A DNA stretch of 64,000 bases, taken from the NCBI RefSeq assembly GCF_004342725.1, contig NZ_SMCP01000007.1, positions 62,001 through 126,000 on the forward strand. Direction: 5' to 3'. The translations under genes and the position numbers were made by a program. The notes under the pieces are model-generated. The model saw only the letters and a program-made list of their open reading frames with translations, made no database searches and was not told the DNA's origin. Every line of letters starts with the position of its first letter. Positions within the stretch are counted from its first letter, which is position 1. Positions 21,209-28,150 of this stretch are shown here, piece after piece. The stretch comes from Testudinibacter aquarius. Its GTDB lineage: Bacteria > Pseudomonadota > Gammaproteobacteria > Enterobacterales > Pasteurellaceae.

Positions 21209-23014
21209 ATGAATAATGTGGATGATGAAATTTATTCCTATGTAACCGGAAATCCGCCAAAAAGTTTTCTTCTCTTTGCTGGTGCAGGATCAGGTAAAAC
21301 AAGGACATTAGTGAATGTATTAGAAAAAATAAAAAAAGAGCATGGGGGTAATTTATTCAGAAAAGGCCAGAAAGTAAAAGTAATTACTTTTACAAATGCT
21401 GCTTGTGAAGAAATAAATCATCGACTTCAATATGATTATACATTTAGTGTGTCAACTATTCATAGCTTTTCTTGGGAGCTTATAAAACCATTTACAAAAA
21501 ATATAAAAGAGTTTTTAGAGAAAAAGCTAAATAATGATATTGATAATTTACAAGATAAAATAAATAAAGCAAGAAATAATAATTCTAGAGAAAATTATCA
21601 GAAAGATTTGAGAAAAATACAAGCTAGATTAGAGAGTCTGGAAACTATAACTAGTTTTATTTATAGCCCTACAGAAGTTTTGATTGGAAAAGGTACGCTT
21701 AATCATTCAGAGGTTATCTCAATTTTGGCAAAATTTATGAAAGAACACTCGTTAATGCAAGATATTTTGATTAGCCAATATCCTATTCTTTTTATTGATG
21801 AATCCCAGGATACACAAAAAGAATTGTTAATTTCTTTAATTGAAACCCAAAAAGCGAACTCAAAACAATTCTGTTTAGGATTATTTGGAGATCTAACTCA
21901 ACAAATCTATTCAAGTGGCTATCCTGAATTAGCTATAAGTTTGCCACAAGATTGGGGAAGACCTTATAAACAAGATAACTATAGATGTTCAATTAGAATA
22001 GTTGACTTAATTAATAAGATTGGGAAAGATAGTAGTGAAAATTTTATACCCCAAATTGCAAGAAAAGATGAAAAAGGAACTGTAAGACTATTTATTCTTA
22101 ATAGCGATATTAAAGATAAACGAGAAAAAGAACAATGTATTAGAGAACAAATGTCTTTAATATCTTCAGATCCTCACTGGAATAATATTAGAAATGTAAA
22201 AACTTTAGTTTTAGAGCATGCCATGGCTGCCAAAAGGTCTGGATTTGAAAAATTTTTCTTACCTCTATCTAAAAATAATATTATAAGAGATAATTTACTA
22301 CAAAATACAGGGGCCTGTGTGCAATTTCTTTTATATCAATTTTTACCTTTACTTGAAAGCATTCAGGAAAATAACTCTTTCACTTTAATGAGGATATTGG
22401 AAAAATATTCTCACAGAATGGATAAAAGTAAGATAGAAGATAATTTTATTTCGTTTAAGAAAGACGTAGAAGATTTTTACTCTTTAGTAAGAGATGATAA
22501 TACATTAGAAAATATATTATCATATATCTATAATAAAGATATATTGGAAATACCAGATGATATTAAGAATGGTTTAAACTTTGATAAGCAATCTTATGAA
22601 ATAGATGATAAGGATTTTTTATGGAATCAAGCATTAAAAGCTAGTTTAGATCAACTTAAAAAATATAGTTTATATGCTAAGGGAATATTAAGTTTTGGTA
22701 CTCATCAAGGAGTGAAGGGGCTAGAATTTCCTAGAGTAATGGCTATATTAGATGATAGTGAAGCTAATGGATTTTTATTTAAATATAATAAGTTAATGAG
22801 AGTGGAAGCACTTAGTGATACAGACAAAAAGAATATTGTAAGTGGTAAAGATAATGTTTTATCGAGAACCGCTAGATTATTTTATGTTATTTGTAGTAGA
22901 GCAGAAAAGTCTCTAGTCGTGGTGGCATATACTAGTGATATTGCGACTTTAAAAGAAAAAGCAGTAAACTCGGGGTGGTTTGCTGAAGATGAGATTGAAA
23001 TAATAGCAGAGTAG
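21209..23014 (+). CDS. gajB: Gabija-like helicase GajB: UvrD/PcrA-type superfamily 1 protein
   Basis: Predicted DNA-dependent ATPase partner of GajA. The 601-residue protein has Walker A GAGSGKT at 25-31, motif Ia around VITFTNAA, motif II DESQD at 197-201 and a motif IV-like YRCS. Motif V is GTHQGVKGLEF and motif VI is RLFYVICSRAEKSL, so all SF1A landmarks are present and the gene looks intact. It is shorter than chromosomal UvrD (about 720) because insertion subdomains are reduced, as in GajB proteins (about 500). A GGGAGAGG ribosome site precedes it. It has the same low G+C as gajA, and a weak hairpin follows the stop. Confidence 0.83.
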   Translation: MNNVDDEIYSYVTGNPPKSFLLFAGAGSGKTRTLVNVLEKIKKEHGGNLFRKGQKVKVITFTNAACEEINHRLQYDYTFSVSTIHSFSWELIKPFTKNIKEFLEKKLNNDIDNLQDKINKARNNNSRENYQKDLRKIQARLESLETITSFIYSPTEVLIGKGTLNHSEVISILAKFMKEHSLMQDILISQYPILFIDESQDTQKELLISLIETQKANSKQFCLGLFGDLTQQIYSSGYPELAISLPQDWGRPYKQDNYRCSIRIVDLINKIGKDSSENFIPQIARKDEKGTVRLFILNSDIKDKREKEQCIREQMSLISSDPHWNNIRNVKTLVLEHAMAAKRSGFEKFFLPLSKNNIIRDNLLQNTGACVQFLLYQFLPLLESIQENNSFTLMRILEKYSHRMDKSKIEDNFISFKKDVEDFYSLVRDDNTLENILSYIYNKDILEIPDDIKNGLNFDKQSYEIDDKDFLWNQALKASLDQLKKYSLYAKGILSFGTHQGVKGLEFPRVMAILDDSEANGFLFKYNKLMRVEALSDTDKKNIVSGKDNVLSRTARLFYVICSRAEKSLVVVAYTSDIATLKEKAVNSGWFAEDEIEIIAE

Positions 23015-23023
23015 TCCAACTTG

Positions 23024-23056
23024 TTAGTAATAATATAATTATTACTAGCTATTTTT
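23024..23056 (+). terminator. Possible terminator after the Gabija operon
   Basis: The 9-bp stem TAGTAATAA/TTATTACTA with a 5-nt loop lies ten bases after the gajB stop and leads into GCTATTTTTATT. The stem is AT-only except for the ends, so termination strength is doubtful. Confidence 0.4.
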
Positions 23057-23159
23057 ATTAAAAAATCTTTAGCGCACATGATCTTATGGTATTTGGTTAA
23101 ACCATTATGAACTGCTAATTTACGTTTAAGCCAAAGATTTTAATAATTCAGGAAAACCA

Positions 23160-23920
23160 ATGACCAACGATCCGTTTAAAGATTATATCCGCCATATCGA
23201 ACCAAGCAAGAAACAAAAAGGCTATGCGTGGCAGACGGCGATTGGGTTGCAAGATGTCGATGGCTTGCAGCCCCCTCGTTATTTGCGTGAAATGGCGATT
23301 AAGCATATTGACGGGAAGATTTCCATTGAAACTGCGGAACAGTGGATTAGTCAATATTATGCGGCTCAACCAACGCTCGATGAAAGCCGTACGGAAGAAG
23401 CGGATAAGGTTTCGGTACAAATCGCTAAGTTGTTGTCTGAGCCGGCATTTTCTTTTAACGTTAGCCAATATCTTGCTATTCATAAACAGCTGTTTACGGG
23501 AATCTATCCACATGCAGGGAAAATACGCCACTATAATATCAGCAAAAAAGAGTGGATTTTAGACGGTGAAACGGTGGTTTATGGTGCAGCTGCCGAGTTA
23601 CAAGCAATGTTGGAATACGATTTAGCTCAAGAAAAAATATTTAGTTATAAAGGGTTATCAATTGATACCGTAATTGAACATTTAGCTATTTTTATTGCAC
23701 GATTATGGCAAATTCACCCCTTTGAAGAAGGCAATACTCGTATAGGTGCGGTATTTTTACTGAAATATTTAAAAACGTTAGGCTTTGATGCCAGTAATGA
23801 TATTTTTGCTGAAAATGCGTGTATTCAACTACAGAATATTTGGTGCGTTTTTTGCGTAATCTACTGTTAGATGAAGAAAATTTGTTGAATAATAGAGAGT
23901 TACATATCAGCAATTCATAG
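23160..23920 (+). pseudogene. Fic-family protein, broken by an internal deletion and frameshift
   Basis: Fic enzymes usually transfer AMP to target proteins. The first frame runs 236 codons and contains the Fic core: FTGIYPHAGKIR, the beta-flap region and the active-site loop HPFEEGNTR with catalytic histidine (GNTR in place of the classic GNGR). After FAENAC it drifts into unrelated residues and stops. The family C-terminus, TTEYLVRFLRNLLLDEENL then NRELHIS, resumes in another frame and ends at 23920. The helix usually present between these two parts (a YFRNALVRANY-type segment of about 20-25 residues) is missing, so more than a single base was lost. The product is likely inactive or altered. 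Codon use is closer to the core genome than to the Gabija genes. Confidence 0.75.
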
Positions 23921-23973
23921 CTCCCAAATGGCACAAGTTAAAAACTTTCGCCAACAATGGAAGTATGTATTTC

Positions 23974-24434
23974 CTACCCCTCCCTACACTCCAACCAAGG
24001 CACTTTTGTTCCGTTGATATTTTTATAGTATGTGGAGCTGTGTTCACGGGCGATTAAGTCAATAGAATATCCTTGAATTGGGTGGTAAGAACGATACATG
24101 ACTTCAAAACGTGAGCTGCGGGCATTGAGTGGAACATTAGCAATATGATCAAAAGGTTCTGCTTTGCCACCGTCTAGCTGAAAATAGATGCCGAAATTGT
24201 GTTTTAAACGGCTTTCTCGCCAAAGTGGAAAATAGGTCGATAAAAAGGATGTGCCGCCGGTTTCAAAGTTATTACATGAATAAAAGTAACGCTTGTAGTC
24301 GGCGACATTAGAAAGTTCGGCTTGGCTGATAGTGTTTTTCAGATAACCGGTCTGCACTTTTTTGCCGGCTGAGAGGTGCAGGTAAATAAGGTTGTAATGG
24401 TTAAAGTGAATAAAATCAGTTTACGTTTTTTCAT
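23974..24434 (-). pseudogene. Frameshifted lipoprotein of unknown function
   Basis: From an ATG at 24434 the minus strand encodes a lipoprotein signal, MKKRKLILFTLTITTLFTC, with lipobox LFTC. The frame reaches AKK and stops soon after. The remaining 127 residues (QTGYLKNTISQAELS to the end at 23974) are open in the next frame. The switch falls exactly at a run of six A on the coding strand (24358-24363), where one more A would join both parts into one protein of about 150 residues. I do not recognise the mature domain. It could be a fixed mutation, slippage at the A tract, or a base-calling error. Confidence 0.6.
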
Positions 24435-24445
24435 TATACAGCCCT

Positions 24446-24476
24446 AAAGTGCGGTCAAATTCACCGTACTTTTTTA
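24446..24476. terminator. Imperfect inverted uptake-signal pair
   Basis: AAAGTGCGGT and ACCGTACTTT (one mismatch) face each other around a 7-base loop and are followed by T residues. It lies between two minus-strand gene remnants and could have terminated the one at 24480. Confidence 0.45.
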
Positions 24477-24479
24477 AAT

Positions 24480-24748
24480 TTAACTCGCCACCTGTTCAAT
24501 CAATAGATCCAGCCCAACCTGATCATAGGCTTCAATATCTTGATCGTTATTCTCATTAATGATCAAATCATTGAGCGCAAGACAGCCGTGGGCTTGCAGT
24601 TTGTTTTTGGTGAAATTGGAGCGGGCGGCGGAGCTTTTGTTGTTTAGGTTAATCACGCCGATGGTGGCACCATCATCGCAACGGTGTTTATTGATAAAAA
24701 CCAAGTTATAACCGCGATTCGCGGATATAGCCGGTTTTGCTGATGGTG
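24480..24748 (-). pseudogene. Truncated remnant of an unrecognised gene
   Basis: The minus strand is open for about 80 codons ending ALNDLIINENNDQDIEA-YDQVGLDLLIEQVAS-stop at 24480. Upstream the protein-like reading shifts frame (ATISKTGYIRESRL in one frame, YNLVFINKHRCDDG in the next, near 24705-24710). It ends abruptly at 24748, where sequence homologous to metH begins on the other strand. An ATG inside the metH-like part (24779) can be joined in frame but is an accident of the junction. No domain is recognised. Confidence 0.5.
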
Positions 24749-25106
24749 GCATTGAACAAGCCCGAGCCAACGGTTTCAACGCCTTTAGTGGCGAATGGGC
24801 GGATTACAACGTGCCACAACCGAATCAAACCGGCATTGTGGAATATAAAAACGTGCCGATTGCCACGCTGCGCAATTTATCGACTGGTCACCGTTTTTCC
24901 GCTTATGGGGCTTAATGGGTGGTTATCCTGATACCTTTGATTACCCGGAAGGCGGCGAAGAAGCCTGCCGTGTGTGGAATGACGCACAAGTGATGCTCTA
25001 TGAATTTGAGCAAAATAGTAAATTAAATCCGAACGGTATTATGGGCATTTTCCCTGCCTATCGCACAGGTGATGATATTGAAATTTATCAAAATTCCGAC
25101 CGCACT
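24749..25106 (+). pseudogene. Partial second copy of metH (reactivation-domain fragment)
   Basis: These 358 bases match metH 18051-18409 in the same orientation; by hand alignment I count about 35 differences, so close to 90% identity. One base is missing (CTCCGCCAATTT in metH, CTGCGCAATTT here), which breaks the frame into short pieces. There is no start codon in context and no other metH module. The right end of similarity is at the uptake-signal core ACCGCACT shared by both copies. It is non-functional and serves as a scar marking the right end of the accessory segment. Confidence 0.9.
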
Positions 25107-25156
25107 ATGCCTAGCGAAAAGTAATAGCGAAAAAGAGTCATAGTCCAGAGAATTGT

Positions 25157-25245
25157 GTTTAAAATTAGCACACTCGTCGTTGTAATCTTCATCAATAGTC
25201 CCACTATTGATTTCGGCTTACGCTTAGATTGCGCTAATTTTAAAC
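25157..25245. repeat. Nested inverted repeats able to fold into one long hairpin
   Basis: The outer arms GTTTAAAATTAGC and GCTAATTTTAAAC are perfect complements. The inner arms ATCAATAGT and ACTATTGAT leave a 3-base loop. It could be a small non-autonomous element or an RNA fold; no terminal transposase or target duplication is evident. Confidence 0.5.
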
Positions 25246-25318
25246 GACAACTCAAAATATAAATAAAGATCAATAGACCCTAATAAAAATAATAAATAGA
25301 CATTTATAATGTGTAATT

Positions 25319-25349
25319 ATTGTACTAACCAATTATTGGTTAGTACAAT
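25319..25349. repeat. Perfect 15-bp palindrome near the tcyP 3' end
   Basis: ATTGTACTAACCAAT and ATTGGTTAGTACAAT are separated by a single T. There is no T run on either side, so it is a poor intrinsic terminator; its symmetry suits a protein-binding site or the remnant of an element end. It lies 72 bases beyond the tcyP stop. Confidence 0.5.
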
Positions 25350-25420
25350 AAATCATCGAACTATTCTAACAGATCAAACAATTGAGTTTTTTTATTGAGT
25401 TAAGTGAACTCAAGTGTGGT

Positions 25421-26794
25421 TTATTCCGCTTTATTATTAGTAAAAACCTGCCAATCGGTCTGCTTTAACCATTTACTGCTGAGTGTACCGGCGGTTATCG
25501 CACCATTGACGTTAAGTGCGGTTCGGCCCATATCAATCAACGGCTCGATTGAGATCAGTAACCCGACTAAAGTCAGCGGTAAACCCATGGTTGAAAGTAC
25601 TACAATCGCAGCAAAGGTAGCGCCGCCGCCGACACCGGCAATGCCGAAGGAGGAAATGGTGACAATTGCGATTAATGATAAAATAAATTGCGGCGCCAGC
25701 GGATCAATTCCCACCGACGGTGCAACCATAAACGCGAGCATTGCCGGATAAATCCCCGCGCAGCCGTTTTGTCCGATGGTGGCGCCAAAGGTCGCCGAGA
25801 AGTTAGCAATTGTGCCGGAGTTACCCAGACGATTGGTTTGGGTTTCAATATTCAACGGAATGGTTGCTGCACTGGAACGTGAGGTGAAAGCGAACAGTAA
25901 GGTCGGTAGTACTTTTTTATAATAGCTGAGCGGATTGATACCACTGAGTCCCAACAACACGCCGTGTACTATAAACATCACCGCAATCGCCAGATAAGAA
26001 GCGATAATAAAATTCAGTAAATTCAGAATATCGGTCAGGCTAGAAGTTGCCGCCATGCGCGTCATTAGTGCCAGAATACCGTAAGGTGTCAGGTTGATGA
26101 TGATTCGAACCAGGCTCATCACCAGCTTATTCAAGCTTTCAGTGCCTTGTGAAATACGCTCGGCAATGTCTGCATTATCTTTGCGCAGGCGTAATGTAGC
26201 GATCCCCAAGAATGCGGCAAAAATCACGGTGCTGATAATCGAAGTCGGATTGGCACCGGTCAGTTCGGCAAACGGATTGCGTGGAATAAAAGAAAGTAAC
26301 ATTGAGGGAATGGTTAAATTAGCGACTTGATCCACACGTCCTAAAACCCGTTCTTGTGCAGCGGCTTCACGGGCACCTGCAATTAAGCCATCGGCGTTGA
26401 GGTTGAATAAAATGCTAAATCCAATACCGACCAGCGCCGCAATTGCGGTAGTAAACAGCAAAACGCCTAAAATACTGAAACTGATTTTTCCTAACGAGCC
26501 GGCATTGTGCAATTTGGTGATGGCGGATAAAATCGAGACAAATACCAGCGGCATCACAATCATTTGCAGCAAGCGAACATAACCATTACCGACCAGATTG
26601 ATCCAGTCAATAGTTTGGCTGACCGCACTTTGATTATCGCTGTATAAATTTTGTAGTACCACGCCGGACAGTAATCCCAATACCAAAGCAAGCAACACTG
26701 TCATCGACAAGCTGTTACCGCGCTTTTTAAACCAGTAGAGTGTGACTAGCAGGGCAGCGAATACGACTAAATTCAATAGTAGAGAAAAAGTCAT
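25421..26794 (-). CDS. tcyP: L-cystine symporter TcyP (dicarboxylate/amino acid:cation symporter family)
   Basis: Inner-membrane carrier for cystine, giving the cell sulfur. The 457 residues align across their length with E. coli TcyP/YdjN as I remember it: GNGYVRLLQMIVMPLVF, FIPRNPFAELTGANPTSIIS, FTSRSSAATIPLN, FGATIGQNGCAGIYPAML and the C-terminal SIEPLIDMGRTALNV. About eight membrane helices plus two re-entrant loops are expected. It stands alone, and its 3' end is next to the structured stretch and metH scar. A cystine importer near methionine genes is consistent with sulfur amino acid supply, but they are not an operon. Confidence 0.92.
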   Translation of the reverse strand: MTFSLLLNLVVFAALLVTLYWFKKRGNSLSMTVLLALVLGLLSGVVLQNLYSDNQSAVSQTIDWINLVGNGYVRLLQMIVMPLVFVSILSAITKLHNAGSLGKISFSILGVLLFTTAIAALVGIGFSILFNLNADGLIAGAREAAAQERVLGRVDQVANLTIPSMLLSFIPRNPFAELTGANPTSIISTVIFAAFLGIATLRLRKDNADIAERISQGTESLNKLVMSLVRIIINLTPYGILALMTRMAATSSLTDILNLLNFIIASYLAIAVMFIVHGVLLGLSGINPLSYYKKVLPTLLFAFTSRSSAATIPLNIETQTNRLGNSGTIANFSATFGATIGQNGCAGIYPAMLAFMVAPSVGIDPLAPQFILSLIAIVTISSFGIAGVGGGATFAAIVVLSTMGLPLTLVGLLISIEPLIDMGRTALNVNGAITAGTLSSKWLKQTDWQVFTNNKAE

Positions 26795-26969
26795 GAGAAA
26801 CTCCGTTTATAAGGTTCAATAATGTTAATAGCATAGTCGTTTGTAATAAAAAGACAAATTAAAATAATAGATAAATTATTCCAATCTGTTATAACAATCG
26901 TGAAGGCGATGGTTTTCTCTGCATATTGTTCAAAAAGTTAACAATCAGCTTTTTATCCCGAAAAAAAAC

Positions 26970-26998
26970 TTGTGACCTCAGATGAAAATCGCTATGAT
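26970..26998 (+). promoter_or_regulatory. Promoter of the tRNA operon
   Basis: -35 TTGTGA (26970-26975) and -10 TATGAT (26993-26998) are separated by 17 bases, five of six matches to consensus in each box. The first tRNA begins 17 bases after the -10. Confidence 0.75.
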
Positions 26999-27014
26999 AG
27001 CGCCACTTCAAAAT

Positions 27015-27091
27015 GCGACCGTAGCTCAGTTGGTTAGAGCACCACCTTGACATGGTGGGGGTCAGTGGTTCGAGTCCACCCGGTCGCACCA
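27015..27091 (+). tRNA. tRNA-Val (anticodon GAC)
   Basis: 77 nt with encoded CCA. Acceptor GCGACCG pairs with CGGTCGC, the D-loop is AGCTCAGTTGGTTAGAGC, the anticodon stem CCACC/GGTGG holds loop TTGACAT, and the T arm is GGTTCGAGTCC. First of three tRNAs. Confidence 0.97.
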
Positions 27092-27147
27092 TCACTTTTT
27101 CAGTGAAACAACATACCTACTTCAACAAAGTAGTGTATCAAAATAAA

Positions 27148-27223
<76 letters not shown>

Positions 27224-27244
27224 ATTTTTTGTAATAATTATATT

Positions 27245-27331
27245 GCCCGAGTGGTGAAATCGGTAGACACAAGGGATTTAAAATCCCTCGGCTTTCGGGC
27301 TGTGGCGGTTCAAGTCCGCCCTCGGGCACCA
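27245..27331 (+). tRNA. tRNA-Leu (anticodon TAA)
   Basis: 87 nt with encoded CCA and a long variable arm (CTCGGCTTTCGGGCTG region), as expected for leucine. Acceptor GCCCGAG pairs with CTCGGGC. Anticodon stem AGGGA/TCCCT holds loop TTTAAAA. It reads UUA and UUG. Confidence 0.96.
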
Positions 27332-27359
27332 TTTGCAAGTATAATACAGTCAAGAAGAT

Positions 27360-27394
27360 AGTCGCTTGTCTCATTAAGAGAAAGCGGCTTTTTT
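27360..27394 (+). terminator. Terminator of the tRNA operon
   Basis: Stem AGTCGCTT/AAGCGGCT (one G-T pair) with an inner GTCTC/GAGA pairing, followed by TTTTTT, 28 bases after the last tRNA. Confidence 0.8.
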
Positions 27395-27452
27395 ATTTCT
27401 TATATACCGCACTTTTATTTTAGTGGCGTGTGGTGGTGGCTGAATTTATCTG

Positions 27453-28010
27453 TTACGGGGTAATATCATCCAACAAGCTGCCTTTGGCGGCATTCAGATA
27501 CTGCACCATAGACCAGACAGTCAAAATTGCCGCCAGATAGAGGGCAACGGTTGCAATCTGTTCCATCAACGGATTATAGCGCCATAACAGACCGACTAAG
27601 GACGCCATTTGCGCTGTGGTTTTGAGTTTTCCCCACCAAGAGACTGCTACTTTGTTGCGATCACCGATTTCTGCCATCCACTCTCTTAAGGCAGAGATAA
27701 TAATTTCTCGCGAGATCATCACGATAGCCGGAATAGTGACCCAGAAGCTGTGGTAATGTTGTACCACCAAAACCAGTGCGGCTGCGACCATCACTTTATC
27801 GGCAACTGGATCGAGAAATGCACCGAAACGGGTGGTTTGTTTCCATCGTCTTGCTAAGAACCCGTCAAACCAGTCGGTGATTGCGGCAATTAAGAATAAA
27901 AGTGCGGTCAAAAACGGTGCCCATTTAAACGGCAGGTAAAAACAAACGATAAAAAACGGGATTAAAACAACCCGAAATAAGGTGAGGAAGGTCGGTATAT
28001 TCAATTTCAT
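27453..28010 (-). CDS. pgsA: Phosphatidylglycerophosphate synthase
   Basis: Inner-membrane enzyme joining CDP-diacylglycerol and glycerol-3-phosphate, the committed step to phosphatidylglycerol and cardiolipin. The 185-residue protein has about four to five hydrophobic segments. The CDP-alcohol phosphotransferase signature is visible as [11 protein letters not shown], then [10 protein letters not shown], giving the DG-x2-AR-x8-G-x3-D-x3-D pattern. The size matches E. coli PgsA (182). It is monocistronic here, with 140 bp to the next gene upstream. Confidence 0.95.
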   Translation of the reverse strand: MKLNIPTFLTLFRVVLIPFFIVCFYLPFKWAPFLTALLFLIAAITDWFDGFLARRWKQTTRFGAFLDPVADKVMVAAALVLVVQHYHSFWVTIPAIVMISREIIISALREWMAEIGDRNKVAVSWWGKLKTTAQMASLVGLLWRYNPLMEQIATVALYLAAILTVWSMVQYLNAAKGSLLDDITP

Positions 28011-28150
28011 GGCGGCCTTATCATGAAATATGTGATGGCAGAATTATGCTTATTCTAACGTAAATAAGCTAAAGGGTAAAATAAAAAGCGTCTATGGATC
28101 AAATTATCAACAAACATCAACAGACCCTAATATTTTACCCCCATTAGCCA

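Larger units (their letters stand above)
25107..25420. other. Structured non-coding stretch between the metH fragment and tcyP
   Basis: These 314 bases hold no convincing gene. It starts with a tandem TAGCGAAAA repeat (25112-25133) exactly where metH similarity stops. Then come a 13-bp inverted repeat GTTTAAAATTAGC/GCTAATTTTAAAC (25157-25169, 25233-25245) enclosing ATCAATAGT/ACTATTGAT (25191-25199, 25203-25211), a copy of a dispersed intergenic motif (25269-25284), and a perfect 15-bp palindrome (25319-25349). A 61-codon minus-strand reading across it overlaps both repeats and has no homology I recognise. Confidence 0.5.

Noticed and set aside
23936..24017. Short plus-strand reading MAQVKNFRQQW after the Fic remnant
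   Set aside because: About 29 codons, overlaps the end of the lipoprotein on the other strand, no recognised similarity.
24737..25124. Two short plus-strand ORFs as real genes
   Set aside because: Both are frame-broken pieces of the metH reactivation domain copied from 18051-18409.
25088..25273. A 61-codon minus-strand reading over the inverted repeats
   Set aside because: It begins inside the repeat structure and ends within the metH fragment; no homology, no ribosome site, and repeats explain the sequence better.
26795..27014. Integration site at the tRNA cluster
   Set aside because: No integrase and no duplicated tRNA 3' end; the three tRNA genes, promoter and terminator are intact, and the Gabija segment lies elsewhere.
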